Origin: Candidatus Omnitrophota bacterium
GTDB taxonomy: Bacteria; Omnitrophota; Gorgyraeia; Duberdicusellales; 4484-171
DNA: 64,000 nucleotides
NCBI GenBank assembly: GCA_023227945.1
Contig: JALOCC010000005.1
Location: 13,877-77,876 of the forward strand
Reading direction: 5' to 3'
Position 1 is the stretch's first letter. Each line of letters opens with the position of its first letter. Both the position numbers and the translations under genes were made by a program. The notes under the pieces are model-generated. The model saw nothing but the letters and a program-made list of their open reading frames with translations, made no database searches and was not told where the DNA came from. Positions 15,362 to 23,949 of the stretch are shown here, piece by piece.

Positions 15362-16897
15362 ATGAGCACAAAAGTACTTTCAAAGATAAAAACAATTGAC
15401 GAGTTAGGCAAAACACTTGCCTTTGAACGTAAACAAGGCAAAAAAATAGTTCATTGCCATGGAGTATTTGACCTGCTGCATCCGGGGCACATAAAACATT
15501 TCCAGGCAGCAAAGAAAAAAGGGGATATCCTGGTAGTTACATTAACAAAAGATGAATTCGTAAACCGTGGGCCGGGAAGGCCGATATTTGGCGAGCACTT
15601 ACGTGCAGAAAGCATAGCAGCGCTTGAGTGTGTTGATTTCGTTGCAATTAACAAGTGGCCTACGGCAGTTGAAGCCATAAAAAAATTAAAGCCCAATTTT
15701 TACGTAAAAGGAAACGAATATGCAAAAAAAGATGAGGATGTAACGGGAAAAATTTATGAAGAAGAAGAAGCGGTTAAATCGGTAGGGGGCACTTTGCACT
15801 TTACCGATGAAATAACATTTAGTTCCTCATCGCTTATTAATGCATTTTTTTCTCCCTATCCGGAAGAAGCCAAAGAATTCTTTTCGGGCTTCAAAAAAAA
15901 ATACACGAGTAAGGATATTTTAGGTTCGCTTAAATCGCTCGAAGACTTAAAGGTGCTTGTAATTGGCGATATTATCATCGATGAATACCATTATTGCAGC
16001 GGAATGGGCAAATCCCAGAAAGATAACATTATCGCAACCAAATATAATAGCGAAGAAATCTTTGCCGGAGGCGTACTTGCTGCCGCAAACCATATAGCTG
16101 GTTTTTGTAAAGAGGTTATGTTGGTAAGTTGTGTAGGCACCAAGAATGATTACATGAATTTTATCGTAAATCATCTAAAGCCTAACATAAAAACCATATT
16201 CCATTATTGTAAAGACATTCACACAGTTGTTAAACGCAGATTTGTTGACCCGGCATTCTTAAACAAATTATTTGAAATATGTTACCTTGAAGACGCCGGC
16301 CATATTTCTGCTTCCGTCGAAAAAGACATATCGGAATGCATCGAATCTATAATAAAACAATTTGACATGGTTATAGTTACCGATTTTGGCCACGGGATGA
16401 TTACGCCGAAAATCGTAAAAATACTTTGCGATAAGGCAAAGTTTCTGGCAATAAACGTCCAAACCAATTCCGCCAACATCGGTTTTAACCTGATTACGAA
16501 ATTTCACCGTGCGGATTATATTTGTATAGACGAACCGGAAATCCGCCTGGCATGCCATGATAAATTTTCAAATCTGGAAAAACTCATTTCTCATGTCAGC
16601 GAAAAATTATCCTGCGATAAAATGATAATAACCCGAGGGCATAAAGGCGCGCTTGCCTATTCAAGAAAAGATGGGTTTTCCCACATTCCCGTATTCTCCA
16701 AGGAAGTTCTGGACAGAATCGGCGCAGGCGATGCATTCTTTTCGATAACCGCGCCCTGCGTATATAAAAATAATCCCATGGAAACCGTAGGTTTCATCGG
16801 TAACGCTGTGGGGGCAATGAAAGTTTTAATCGTGGGTAACCGTTCATCCGTTGAACCGGCGCCTTTATCTAAATATATTACTACGCTTTTAAAGTAA
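15362..16897 (+). CDS. HldE/RfaE-like bifunctional sugar kinase/nucleotidyltransferase, inverted domain order
   Basis: Residues about 1-150 are a cytidylyltransferase-like domain (CHGVFDLLHPGHIKHF with the HxGH nucleotide motif; PTAVEAIKKLKPNFYVKG). Residues about 190-510 are a PfkB-family kinase (VLVIGDIIIDEY, late motif RIGAGDAFF with the catalytic Asp). In E. coli HldE the kinase comes first and the adenylyltransferase second; here the order is reversed. Together with the SIS isomerase downstream it suggests synthesis of a nucleotide-activated heptose or similar sugar. ATG 15362 has AAGGTG upstream and is preferred to GTG 15356. The kinase glycine motif reads FAGGVLAAANHIAGF, close to the usual pattern. 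Confidence 0.85.
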   Translation: MSTKVLSKIKTIDELGKTLAFERKQGKKIVHCHGVFDLLHPGHIKHFQAAKKKGDILVVTLTKDEFVNRGPGRPIFGEHLRAESIAALECVDFVAINKWPTAVEAIKKLKPNFYVKGNEYAKKDEDVTGKIYEEEEAVKSVGGTLHFTDEITFSSSSLINAFFSPYPEEAKEFFSGFKKKYTSKDILGSLKSLEDLKVLVIGDIIIDEYHYCSGMGKSQKDNIIATKYNSEEIFAGGVLAAANHIAGFCKEVMLVSCVGTKNDYMNFIVNHLKPNIKTIFHYCKDIHTVVKRRFVDPAFLNKLFEICYLEDAGHISASVEKDISECIESIIKQFDMVIVTDFGHGMITPKIVKILCDKAKFLAINVQTNSANIGFNLITKFHRADYICIDEPEIRLACHDKFSNLEKLISHVSEKLSCDKMIITRGHKGALAYSRKDGFSHIPVFSKEVLDRIGAGDAFFSITAPCVYKNNPMETVGFIGNAVGAMKVLIVGNRSSVEPAPLSKYITTLLK

Positions 16898-16901
16898 ATA
16901 T

Positions 16902-17471
16902 ATGCAGTATTTCAGAGAATTAAATAACATCATAAACAAGGTTGAGGTTAATTGCCATAAAGGAAAAAATATCCTGCTTGAGAAGGCCATAACGGATATT
17001 GTAAATTCAATTATTAATTGCAGCAAAAAAGGGAACAAGGTGATATTGACAGGTAACGGCGGCAGCGCCTCTATTGCCAGTCACACCGCAACCGACTTAT
17101 TAAAAAACGCAAAAATTCCCGCATTGGCCTTTAGCGATTCAAGCTTGCTTACCTGCCTTTCGAATGATTTGGGCTACGAGAACGTTTTTAAAAAACCAAT
17201 AGAGATGCTGGCAAAAAAAGGCGATATCGTGTTTGCCATAAGCAGCTCCGGCAGCTCAAAGAACATCTTAAACGCTGCGAATATGGCTAAAGACAAAAAT
17301 TGTTTTTTAGCTACCCTGTCGGGTTTTAAGAAATATAATCCTTTACAAAAATTGGGCGATATTAATTTTTATGTGCCTTCGCAGTCTTACGGTTACGTAG
17401 AGCTTACACATTCCATAATTTGCCACTGCATTACTGATCGTTTGGTTGAAAAAATGAAAGGAGGCCATTAA
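16902..17471 (+). CDS. SIS-domain phosphosugar isomerase, GmhA-like
   Basis: The 189-residue protein has the phosphoheptose isomerase layout: an N-terminal helical part, LTGNGGSASIASHTATDLL at about residues 49-67, SLLTCLSNDLGYENVF, FAISSSGSSKNIL (phosphate-binding Ser/Thr loop) and a C-terminal HSIICHCI helix. GmhA turns sedoheptulose 7-phosphate into D-glycero-D-manno-heptose 7-phosphate, the substrate expected by the HldE-like gene just upstream. Four bases separate the two genes. Confidence 0.85.
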   Translation: MQYFRELNNIINKVEVNCHKGKNILLEKAITDIVNSIINCSKKGNKVILTGNGGSASIASHTATDLLKNAKIPALAFSDSSLLTCLSNDLGYENVFKKPIEMLAKKGDIVFAISSSGSSKNILNAANMAKDKNCFLATLSGFKKYNPLQKLGDINFYVPSQSYGYVELTHSIICHCITDRLVEKMKGGH

Positions 17472-17476
17472 AAAAT

Positions 17477-18475
17477 ATGCGCAAGATCAATAATGTATTA
17501 GTGACCGGAGGGGCAGGTTATGTCGGCTCCATGCTTATCCCTAAACTTCTTGCCAACGGATATAACGTCAAAGTAATAGATTTATATATGTTTGGAGATA
17601 ATGTTTTGGATTGTGTAAAGAATAACCCAAACTTAAAACAAATCAAAGGCGATATCAGAGACAAAGAATTATTGGCAAAAGAAATACCGGGAACGGATGC
17701 AATAATCCATTTAGCTTGTATTTCTAATGATCCGAGTTTTGAATTAAATCCTACCCTTGGCAAATCCATTAATTACGATGCTTTCCTTCCTTTAGTAAGA
17801 ATCGCCAAAAAAAATCGGGTCAAAAGATTTATCTATGCCTCCAGTTCGAGCGTCTATGGCATAAAAGAAGAGGATAAAGTTACCGAAGAGCTTCCCCTAA
17901 AGCCCTTAACGGATTATTCTAAATATAAAATGCTTTGTGAGGAAGTTTTGGCGAAAGAAAGAATGCCCGGATTTACTACGCTGATATTACGGCCATCTAC
18001 GGTTTGCGGTTATTCTCCCAGATTGCGTTTAGATTTAACCGTAAACATTCTGACCAACCACGCTATCAACAAAGGAAAAATTACTGTTTTTGGCGGAAGC
18101 CAAAAAAGGCCGAATATTCACATGGAAGATATGACTGACCTTTATGTAAAAACATTGGAATATCCCGATGAATTAATCGACGGAAAGATATTTAACGCAG
18201 GTTATGAGAATTTCACAGTAATGGAGCTTGCGGAAAAAGTAAGAAAAATTATCGGTAAAAACATACCCATTGAAGTAACCGCAACCGATGATAATAGGTC
18301 CTATAAAGTTTGCAGCGAAAAGATTAAGAGAGAACTTGGCTTTAGCGCAAAGCGCAGCGTAGAAGAAGCAATCGAAGGCCTCCAGGGTGCTTACCAGCAG
18401 GGTAAAATACCAAATCCTATGGAAGACAGCCGGTATTATAATATTAAAACAATGAAAACCATAAATCTTAAATGA
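17477..18475 (+). CDS. NAD-dependent epimerase/dehydratase (SDR)
   Basis: The 332-residue protein starts VLVTGGAGYVGSMLIPKLL, has HLACISNDPSFELNP, YASSSSVYGIKEE, and DYSKYKMLCEE (Tyr-x-x-x-Lys). The SNDPSFELNP and RPSTVCGYSPR segments mark a subgroup of SDRs common in O-antigen and capsule loci whose substrate I cannot name. ATG has GGAGG 10 bases upstream. It overlaps the following aminotransferase by four bases, which suggests that a 4-keto product is handed to that transaminase. Confidence 0.8.
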   Translation: MRKINNVLVTGGAGYVGSMLIPKLLANGYNVKVIDLYMFGDNVLDCVKNNPNLKQIKGDIRDKELLAKEIPGTDAIIHLACISNDPSFELNPTLGKSINYDAFLPLVRIAKKNRVKRFIYASSSSVYGIKEEDKVTEELPLKPLTDYSKYKMLCEEVLAKERMPGFTTLILRPSTVCGYSPRLRLDLTVNILTNHAINKGKITVFGGSQKRPNIHMEDMTDLYVKTLEYPDELIDGKIFNAGYENFTVMELAEKVRKIIGKNIPIEVTATDDNRSYKVCSEKIKRELGFSAKRSVEEAIEGLQGAYQQGKIPNPMEDSRYYNIKTMKTINLK

Positions 18476-19575
18476 ATATTCCTTATGTAAACCTTGCCGG
18501 GCAAAATAGAGTAGTAAAAAAAGAAATCTTGCAGGCAATAGGAAAGGTTTTAGAGAGCGGGCAATTTATTCTTGGCAAAGAGGTTGAAGCCTTTGAACGT
18601 TCTTTTGCTAATCTTTGCGGTACAGAATATGCTTTAGGCGTAGGCACGGGAACGGATGCTCTTGTTCTCGCACTTCGCGTATTAAATATAGGGCCCGGCG
18701 ATAGTGTAATTACGGTTGCGAATTCTTTTATTTCTACCGCAAGCTCTATTGTTTTAGTCGGTGCGAAACCGGTATTCGTTGATGTGGGTGAAGATTATAA
18801 TATAAACCCTCGGTTAATTGAAAAAGCAATAAATTCCCGCACAAAGGCAATACTACCGGTTCATCTAACCGGCCGGCCGGCAGATATGAAATCTATATTA
18901 GAAATAGCAAAAAAACATAAATTAACAGTGATTGAAGATTGCGCCCAGGCGGTTGGTGCAGAATATAGAGAAAAATGTGTTGGTTCATTCGGCACAATAG
19001 GTTGTTTCAGCCTCCACCCTTTAAAAAATCTAAATGCCTGCGGTGATGGAGGGGCGTTGACAACCAACGACAGGAATCTCTATAGAAAATTGCAGATTTT
19101 ACGTAACAACGGTTTTAGCACTCGCGACAATTGCGCCGCTTGGAGCGATAATTCAAGACTGGATACCATACAGGCGGCATTATTACTCGTTAAGCTTAAT
19201 TACCTGAAAAAATGGACTGACAGGCGCCGGGAGAATGCCGAATTTTACCAAAAACATTTATCCTGCCTTACACAAGTCAAAGTTCCTGTTGAAAGGCCTT
19301 ATGAAAAAAGCGTCTATCATACTTTTGTTATCCAGGCGCAGGACCGTGATAGGTTAAGCAACTTCTTGGGCCGTAAAGGCATTGGTACAAAAATACATTA
19401 TCCTATCCCCATACATTTACAGCCAGCGGCAAAAAGCTTAAAACAAAAGAGTGGTTCTTTGCTTATGACTGAAAAGCAGGCAAAAATGATTTTGAGTTTG
19501 CCGATTTATCCCGAACTTACTACTAAGCAATTAAGTTATATAGTAAATTGTATCTACGATTTTTATAATCAATAG
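18472..19575 (+). CDS. DegT/DnrJ/EryC1 sugar aminotransferase
   Basis: A 367-residue PLP enzyme: GTGTDALVLALRVL, VANSFISTASSIVLVG, PVHLTGRPADM, VIEDCAQAVGA and the PLP lysine in HPLKNLNACGDGG (Lys185). The C-terminal HYPIPIHLQPAA motif is typical of the 3-amino-sugar group (QdtB/FdtB-like), which acts on 3-keto sugars, though assignment by eye is not firm. It is a paralogue of 19640-20743, which has the same HYPIPLHLQKAA motif, indicating a duplication. Confidence 0.87.
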   Translation: MNIPYVNLAGQNRVVKKEILQAIGKVLESGQFILGKEVEAFERSFANLCGTEYALGVGTGTDALVLALRVLNIGPGDSVITVANSFISTASSIVLVGAKPVFVDVGEDYNINPRLIEKAINSRTKAILPVHLTGRPADMKSILEIAKKHKLTVIEDCAQAVGAEYREKCVGSFGTIGCFSLHPLKNLNACGDGGALTTNDRNLYRKLQILRNNGFSTRDNCAAWSDNSRLDTIQAALLLVKLNYLKKWTDRRRENAEFYQKHLSCLTQVKVPVERPYEKSVYHTFVIQAQDRDRLSNFLGRKGIGTKIHYPIPIHLQPAAKSLKQKSGSLLMTEKQAKMILSLPIYPELTTKQLSYIVNCIYDFYNQ

Positions 19576-19579
19576 AATT

Positions 19580-19622
19580 ACCATAGATTATACAGATAAA
19601 TAATATTTGCGTAATCTTATCC
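19580..19622. repeat. Imperfect palindromic repeat remnant
   Basis: CATAGATTATACAGAT at about 19582-19597 is partly mirrored by ATTTGCGTAATCTTAT at about 19605-19620. It fills the gap between the two aminotransferase genes and resembles the kind of interspersed palindromes seen elsewhere in this half of the window. Confidence 0.4.
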
Positions 19623-19639
19623 AAAAAGGAGGATCCGGA

Positions 19640-20743
19640 ATGAAAATTTCCTATTCTTATTTGGCCAGGCAATTTAAAAATATTGACCCCTATCTTAAAG
19701 ATATAAAAAAATTAGTAAAAAGCGGCGATTTTACTTTAGGTAAGGATGTAGCAAAGTTTGAAGAAAATTTTGCCAAGCTTTGTAAGATACCTTTTGCTTT
19801 GGGGGTCAGCTCCGGAACAGATGCCCTTATCCTTTCTTTGGAAATTTTAGGCATAGGCCATAACGACGAAGTTATTACCGCGCCCAACACCTTTATTGCC
19901 ACTGTTGGTGCAATTGCAATGACCGGAGCACGACCGGTATTTGTAGATAATAACGAGGAATATACTATTGATGTGAACAAGATTGAGAAAGCAATTACGC
20001 CTAAGACTAAGGCGATACTTCCGGTTCATCTTTCCGGATGCCCTGCGGACATGCCTAAAATTATGGAAATTGCCAAAAAATATAATTTATTGGTAGTGGA
20101 AGATGCGGCCCAGTCCATACTTGCTACAATTGACGGAAAACATGTTGGTTCGTGGGGCCAGACTGCTTGTTTTAGCATGCACCCTTTAAAAAATTTAAAT
20201 GTCTGGGGAGATGCGGGGATAATTGTTACTCGCTCAAAGGAATTATGCGAAAAATTAAAATTATTTCGTAACCATGGCTTAGCCACCCGCGATGAAATCG
20301 AAATATTCGGCCATAATAGCCGGTTGGATTCTCTACAGGCCCTGGTTGCGAACCGGCTGATTAAAGATACCGTTTCCATTACCGATAAGCGTATTGAAAA
20401 TGCTATGCGTTTTGACGAAGCTTTTAAAAAACTTAAGGGTTATATTACAATTCCACCCCGCAGGCCCAATGTAAAACAGGTGTATCATACTTATGTAATC
20501 CAGGCAAAAAATCGAGATGGTTTATACGCGCATATGCTTAAAAAGGGGGTAGAGGTAAAAATTCATTACCCTATACCTTTACATTTACAAAAGGCCGCGG
20601 CTTATTTAGGGTATAAGGCCGGAGATTTTCCGGTTTGCGAAGAACATTGCCGTACAATCATTACTTTACCGGTCCATCAACATCTGACTTCGAAAGAGAT
20701 CGATTACATGATTAAATGCGTACGTGAGTTTTATTTGGGATAG
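19640..20743 (+). CDS. DegT/DnrJ/EryC1 sugar aminotransferase
   Basis: The start is ATG 19640 because AAAGGAGG lies just upstream; an in-frame TTG at 19607 would begin in the repeat. The 367-residue PLP enzyme shows SSGTDALILSLEIL, TAPNTFIATVGAIAMTG, PVHLSGCPADM, VVEDAAQSI, the PLP lysine in HPLKNLNVWGDAG (Lys184) and HYPIPLHLQKAA. It resembles the upstream neighbour at 18472-19575 closely in motif order and length. Two related transaminases in tandem suggest a diamino sugar or two alternative amino sugars. Confidence 0.87.
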   Translation: MKISYSYLARQFKNIDPYLKDIKKLVKSGDFTLGKDVAKFEENFAKLCKIPFALGVSSGTDALILSLEILGIGHNDEVITAPNTFIATVGAIAMTGARPVFVDNNEEYTIDVNKIEKAITPKTKAILPVHLSGCPADMPKIMEIAKKYNLLVVEDAAQSILATIDGKHVGSWGQTACFSMHPLKNLNVWGDAGIIVTRSKELCEKLKLFRNHGLATRDEIEIFGHNSRLDSLQALVANRLIKDTVSITDKRIENAMRFDEAFKKLKGYITIPPRRPNVKQVYHTYVIQAKNRDGLYAHMLKKGVEVKIHYPIPLHLQKAAAYLGYKAGDFPVCEEHCRTIITLPVHQHLTSKEIDYMIKCVREFYLG

Positions 20744-20752
20744 GAATTAAGT

Positions 20753-21571
20753 ATGAGCAAAAATACTACATTAAGAGATAAAGCTAATTATATCAGAGCA
20801 AATGTTGTTAAGGTTTCCGTGCGAAATCGAGCCGGACACATCGCTCCATCTCTATCATGCGTTGATATCCTTGTTGCTTTATATTACAGCGTAATGGATT
20901 ATCAAGAAACAAATCCTTTGTGGGAAGAGCGGGACAGGCTAATTTTTTCCAAGGCACATGGTTGTTATGCTTTATATGCTATTTTAGCTGACAAGGGTAT
21001 TATCCCTGAAAAAGAATGGGAGGCTTTTTATACTAACGAAAGCAGTTTGCTCGGGTGTATGGAGCGAAGAATAGAGTTTGGCCTTGAAGCCGGCTGTGGT
21101 TCACTTGGCCACGGTATACCGATAGCTACAGGTGTTGCTTTCGGAGCAAAGTTACAGAATAAAAAATATCATACTTTTTGTGTTGTTGGAGACGGAGAAT
21201 TACAGGAAGGTTCTACCTGGGAAGCTATACAATTTGCCATTAAACACGAGGTTGGCAATCTTACGATTATAATTGATGCTAACAGGCTTCAGGCAATGGA
21301 CTTTATTGTTAATATTTTAGACAAGGAAACTAAAGATATTGTAAATAGGCTTAAAGGTTTCGGCCTCTCTCCAGTTATTTGTTCAGGCCATGGCGTAGAA
21401 GCTTTAGCCAAACATTTACAAAAAGCAAAAGTAAGCATAAATAACAGGCCAAATGTAATAATCGCTGAAACCATAAAAGGATTTGGGCTAAAATGTATGG
21501 AAAACATTCCCAAATTTCATTTCAGGATACCTACTGAAGAAGAATTAGCGCAGGGCAAGAATTATGAGTGA
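20753..21571 (+). CDS. Transketolase N-terminal (thiamine-diphosphate binding) subunit
   Basis: The 272-residue protein covers the TPP-binding half of transketolase: GHIAPSLSCVDILVALYY, RLIFSKAHGCYALYA, GCGSLGHGIPIATGVAFGA, the GDGELQEGSTWEA thiamine motif and NLTIIIDANRLQ (GDG..N pattern). Split transketolases transfer two-carbon ketol units. It overlaps the next gene by eight bases; that gene supplies the second half of the active site. In this setting it may make sedoheptulose 7-phosphate for the GmhA/HldE-like enzymes or act directly on a sugar nucleotide; both are inferences. Confidence 0.88.
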   Translation: MSKNTTLRDKANYIRANVVKVSVRNRAGHIAPSLSCVDILVALYYSVMDYQETNPLWEERDRLIFSKAHGCYALYAILADKGIIPEKEWEAFYTNESSLLGCMERRIEFGLEAGCGSLGHGIPIATGVAFGAKLQNKKYHTFCVVGDGELQEGSTWEAIQFAIKHEVGNLTIIIDANRLQAMDFIVNILDKETKDIVNRLKGFGLSPVICSGHGVEALAKHLQKAKVSINNRPNVIIAETIKGFGLKCMENIPKFHFRIPTEEELAQGKNYE

Positions 21572-22055
21572 AGCAATTAATTTTCGAAGAGAAATCATAG
21601 ACACCGTTATTCCCTATTTTCGTAAGGACCCCCGGTACTATTTGTTAGTTTGCGACATGGGTTTTGGAGTAATTGATAAAGCGAAAAAGGAATTCCCGGA
21701 AAGGGTAATTAACTGCGGTATTATGGAGCAAGGTACCGTTGGTATCGCAAGTGGTATGAGCATAAGCGGGCTTATTCCGGTTGTTTATTCGATAGTTAAT
21801 TTTTTAGCCTTTCGGGCGCTTGAACAGATAAGAAACGATGTAATTTTACAAGAATTGAACGTTAAATTTATTGCAACCGGCGTAAACGATTATTTTGAGT
21901 TCCTGGGGCCTTCGCATTGCTGCGGCCAGGATGATATAGTGGCAATGGAACTAGTTAAGATGAAAGTCTACGACCCTTATACCGACAAAAAACCTTTCAG
22001 CAAAATTGTAGATGAATGGATAACGAGCAGCAACGCAGGCTATATAAGGGTTTGA
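21564..22055 (+). CDS. Transketolase pyrimidine-binding (Pyr) domain protein, no C-terminal domain
   Basis: The 163-residue protein is a stand-alone transketolase Pyr domain. The conserved glutamate motif RVINCGIMEQGTVGIASGM is present, as is a GPSHCCGQDDIVAMEL segment in the position of the usual GPTHH loop. The protein ends at NAGYIRV, the normal boundary between the Pyr domain and the C-terminal domain, so the third domain of transketolase is absent. No frame error is visible: the next gene starts two bases after the stop. The usual split transketolase partner is about 300 residues. Confidence 0.82.
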   Translation: MSEAINFRREIIDTVIPYFRKDPRYYLLVCDMGFGVIDKAKKEFPERVINCGIMEQGTVGIASGMSISGLIPVVYSIVNFLAFRALEQIRNDVILQELNVKFIATGVNDYFEFLGPSHCCGQDDIVAMELVKMKVYDPYTDKKPFSKIVDEWITSSNAGYIRV

Positions 22056-22056
22056 C

Positions 22057-22833
22057 ATGAATAATAAAATCGATATTTCCGTGATAATGCCTGCCTTAAA
22101 CGAAGAAAAAAATATTCGTCCAGCCATTAATAATACCCTTAAAGCCTTTGATGAGTTTAAAATAAATGGGGAGATTGTTGTCGTAAACGACGGTAGTGAT
22201 GATAAAACAGAAGAAATTATTCTAGAATTAAAGGAAAAAGAAAAACGCCTGAAATTAATTAAACATACAACACCTCGGGGGATAGGCGCGTCATTTTGGG
22301 AAGGCGTTGATTGCGCGTCAGGTGACGCTGTAGTGATGCTTCCCGGAGATAATGAAAATGACCCGTGGGAAACTTTTCGCTATGCAAGTTTACTTAATCA
22401 TGTAGATGCAGTCATTCCTTTTGTTTTTAACCGGCAAGTACGCTCCTTTTTTAGAAACGCTTTATCATGCGCTTATAGATTTATTGTAAATTCAACCTTT
22501 GGGGTTAATTTTAACTATACTAACGGCACTATATTGTATAGAAAATCAATTTTATCCGAAATAAATTGTAAAAGTACAGGCTTTTTCTTCCAGACGGAAA
22601 TCCTTATTAAGGTTGCGAAAAGAGGCTATCTTTTTGCAGAAGTGCCTTACAGGTTAGGGTTGCGTCCGGAAGGAATATCCAAGGCTGTAACGTTCCCGTC
22701 TTTTCTGAAGGTAGCAAAAGGCTATTTAAGATTAGTAAAAGATATTTATTTTGATAAGAATGTGAAAGCGGAGCGCGGTAATTTTAGCAAGGATTCCCAA
22801 TCGGCAAAAAGATACAATTCGATTAATAATTAA
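22057..22833 (+). CDS. GT2 glycosyltransferase, polyisoprenyl-phosphate sugar synthase-like
   Basis: The 258-residue GT-A protein has SVIMPALNEEKNI at the N-terminus, VVNDGSDD, an LPGDNENDP segment in the DxD position and a central FFRNALSCAYRFIVN helix. The overall shape is that of dolichyl/undecaprenyl-phosphate mannosyltransferase (DPM1) relatives without C-terminal membrane helices. It probably loads a sugar onto a polyprenyl phosphate for the GT-C type membrane proteins encoded downstream. Donor unknown. Confidence 0.85.
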   Translation: MNNKIDISVIMPALNEEKNIRPAINNTLKAFDEFKINGEIVVVNDGSDDKTEEIILELKEKEKRLKLIKHTTPRGIGASFWEGVDCASGDAVVMLPGDNENDPWETFRYASLLNHVDAVIPFVFNRQVRSFFRNALSCAYRFIVNSTFGVNFNYTNGTILYRKSILSEINCKSTGFFFQTEILIKVAKRGYLFAEVPYRLGLRPEGISKAVTFPSFLKVAKGYLRLVKDIYFDKNVKAERGNFSKDSQSAKRYNSINN

Positions 22834-22842
22834 ATATTACAA

Positions 22843-23946
22843 ATGGCTGATTTAATATTAGACGGGCACAAATTGCTTTGGCATAAAAAGCGTCTTGAAA
22901 TGTGGCTTCGCGGAGAGCGAATCGCCCCCATCACTATAGACTGCGCTTTAACTAGGGCTTGCACTTACAAATGCGTTTATTGCTATGGCCAACTTCAGTC
23001 TAATGACATAAAGAAAATGACCAAGGATGTAATTTTTAGATTTCTTGACGATGCTGCTGAGATCGGCGTAAAAGCTATAAGCTTTGTAAGCGACGGAGAA
23101 AGTACCTGTTCGCCGCATTTGTATGATGCGATATCAAGGGGAAAAAGCAACGGTCTTGATATGGCTCTTGGCACAAATGGCTATCTTCTTAAGGATGATA
23201 AATTAGGAGAGATATTGCCGGTTCTTACCTATCTTAGATTTAATATATCCGCAGCTGATCAGTTGAGTTACGCGAAGATAATGGGTTGTAAAAAAGACTG
23301 CTTTGACAAGGTAATTGAAACAATCAAAAAAAGCGTAGCGATAAAGAAAAAAAATAAGCTTAAGGTTACCTTGGGGCTTCAAATGGTGCTTCTTCCTCAA
23401 TTTGCCGACCAGGTTATTCCTTTGGTTAAGCTTGGCAAAGAACTGGGCGTTGATTATCTGGTGATTAAGCATTGCAGTGATGATGAAGCAGGAAGCCTGG
23501 GTGTGCAATATGATAAATATTTTGATTTGGTGAATATCTTAAAAGAAGCAGAAAGATACTCCGATAACAATTATCTGGTAAAGGTAAAATGGTCAAAAAT
23601 ATTAAGCGGCGGAAAACGTAAATATTCCCGTTGCTTTGGCCCCGCCTTTATTATGCAATTTTCAGGTTCGGGTTTGGTTGCTCCCTGCGGAATGCTTTTT
23701 AACGATAAATACAAGAAGCATCATATCGGTAATATTGCCGAAAAATCTTTTAAGGAAATCTGGCAGAGTGAACGTTATTGGCAGGTGCTTAACGGGATTG
23801 CAAGTGAAAATTTTAACGCCTGCACGATGTGCGGTTCCCTTTGCCTGCAGCATAAAGTAAATGAGTTTTTATGGGATTTAAAAACCAAATCCGCAGCGCT
23901 AGATGCGCCTGTAGGCTTAAAACCAATGCATTTAAATTTCATTTAA
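22843..23946 (+). CDS. Radical SAM protein with SPASM-like C-terminus
   Basis: The 367-residue protein has the 4Fe-4S/SAM motif CTYKCVYC at about residues 41-48 and a C-terminal cysteine set (CGMLF near residue 283; CTMCGSLC near residues 327-334) that fits an auxiliary-cluster SPASM/twitch domain. It is the first of three consecutive radical SAM genes. SPASM proteins modify peptides, proteins or sugars (for example AlbA, and the sugar dehydrogenases of antibiotic pathways); the substrate here is unknown. Confidence 0.88.
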   Translation: MADLILDGHKLLWHKKRLEMWLRGERIAPITIDCALTRACTYKCVYCYGQLQSNDIKKMTKDVIFRFLDDAAEIGVKAISFVSDGESTCSPHLYDAISRGKSNGLDMALGTNGYLLKDDKLGEILPVLTYLRFNISAADQLSYAKIMGCKKDCFDKVIETIKKSVAIKKKNKLKVTLGLQMVLLPQFADQVIPLVKLGKELGVDYLVIKHCSDDEAGSLGVQYDKYFDLVNILKEAERYSDNNYLVKVKWSKILSGGKRKYSRCFGPAFIMQFSGSGLVAPCGMLFNDKYKKHHIGNIAEKSFKEIWQSERYWQVLNGIASENFNACTMCGSLCLQHKVNEFLWDLKTKSAALDAPVGLKPMHLNFI

Positions 23947-23949
23947 TCT

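Noticed and set aside
19607..19639. TTG start 33 bases upstream of the aminotransferase
   Set aside because: AAAGGAGG is ideally placed for ATG 19640 and the extra codons lie in a repeat remnant.
21564..22055. Transketolase truncation by sequencing error
   Set aside because: The next gene starts two bases after the stop with a full GT2 N-terminus, and no C-terminal transketolase domain is seen in other frames.
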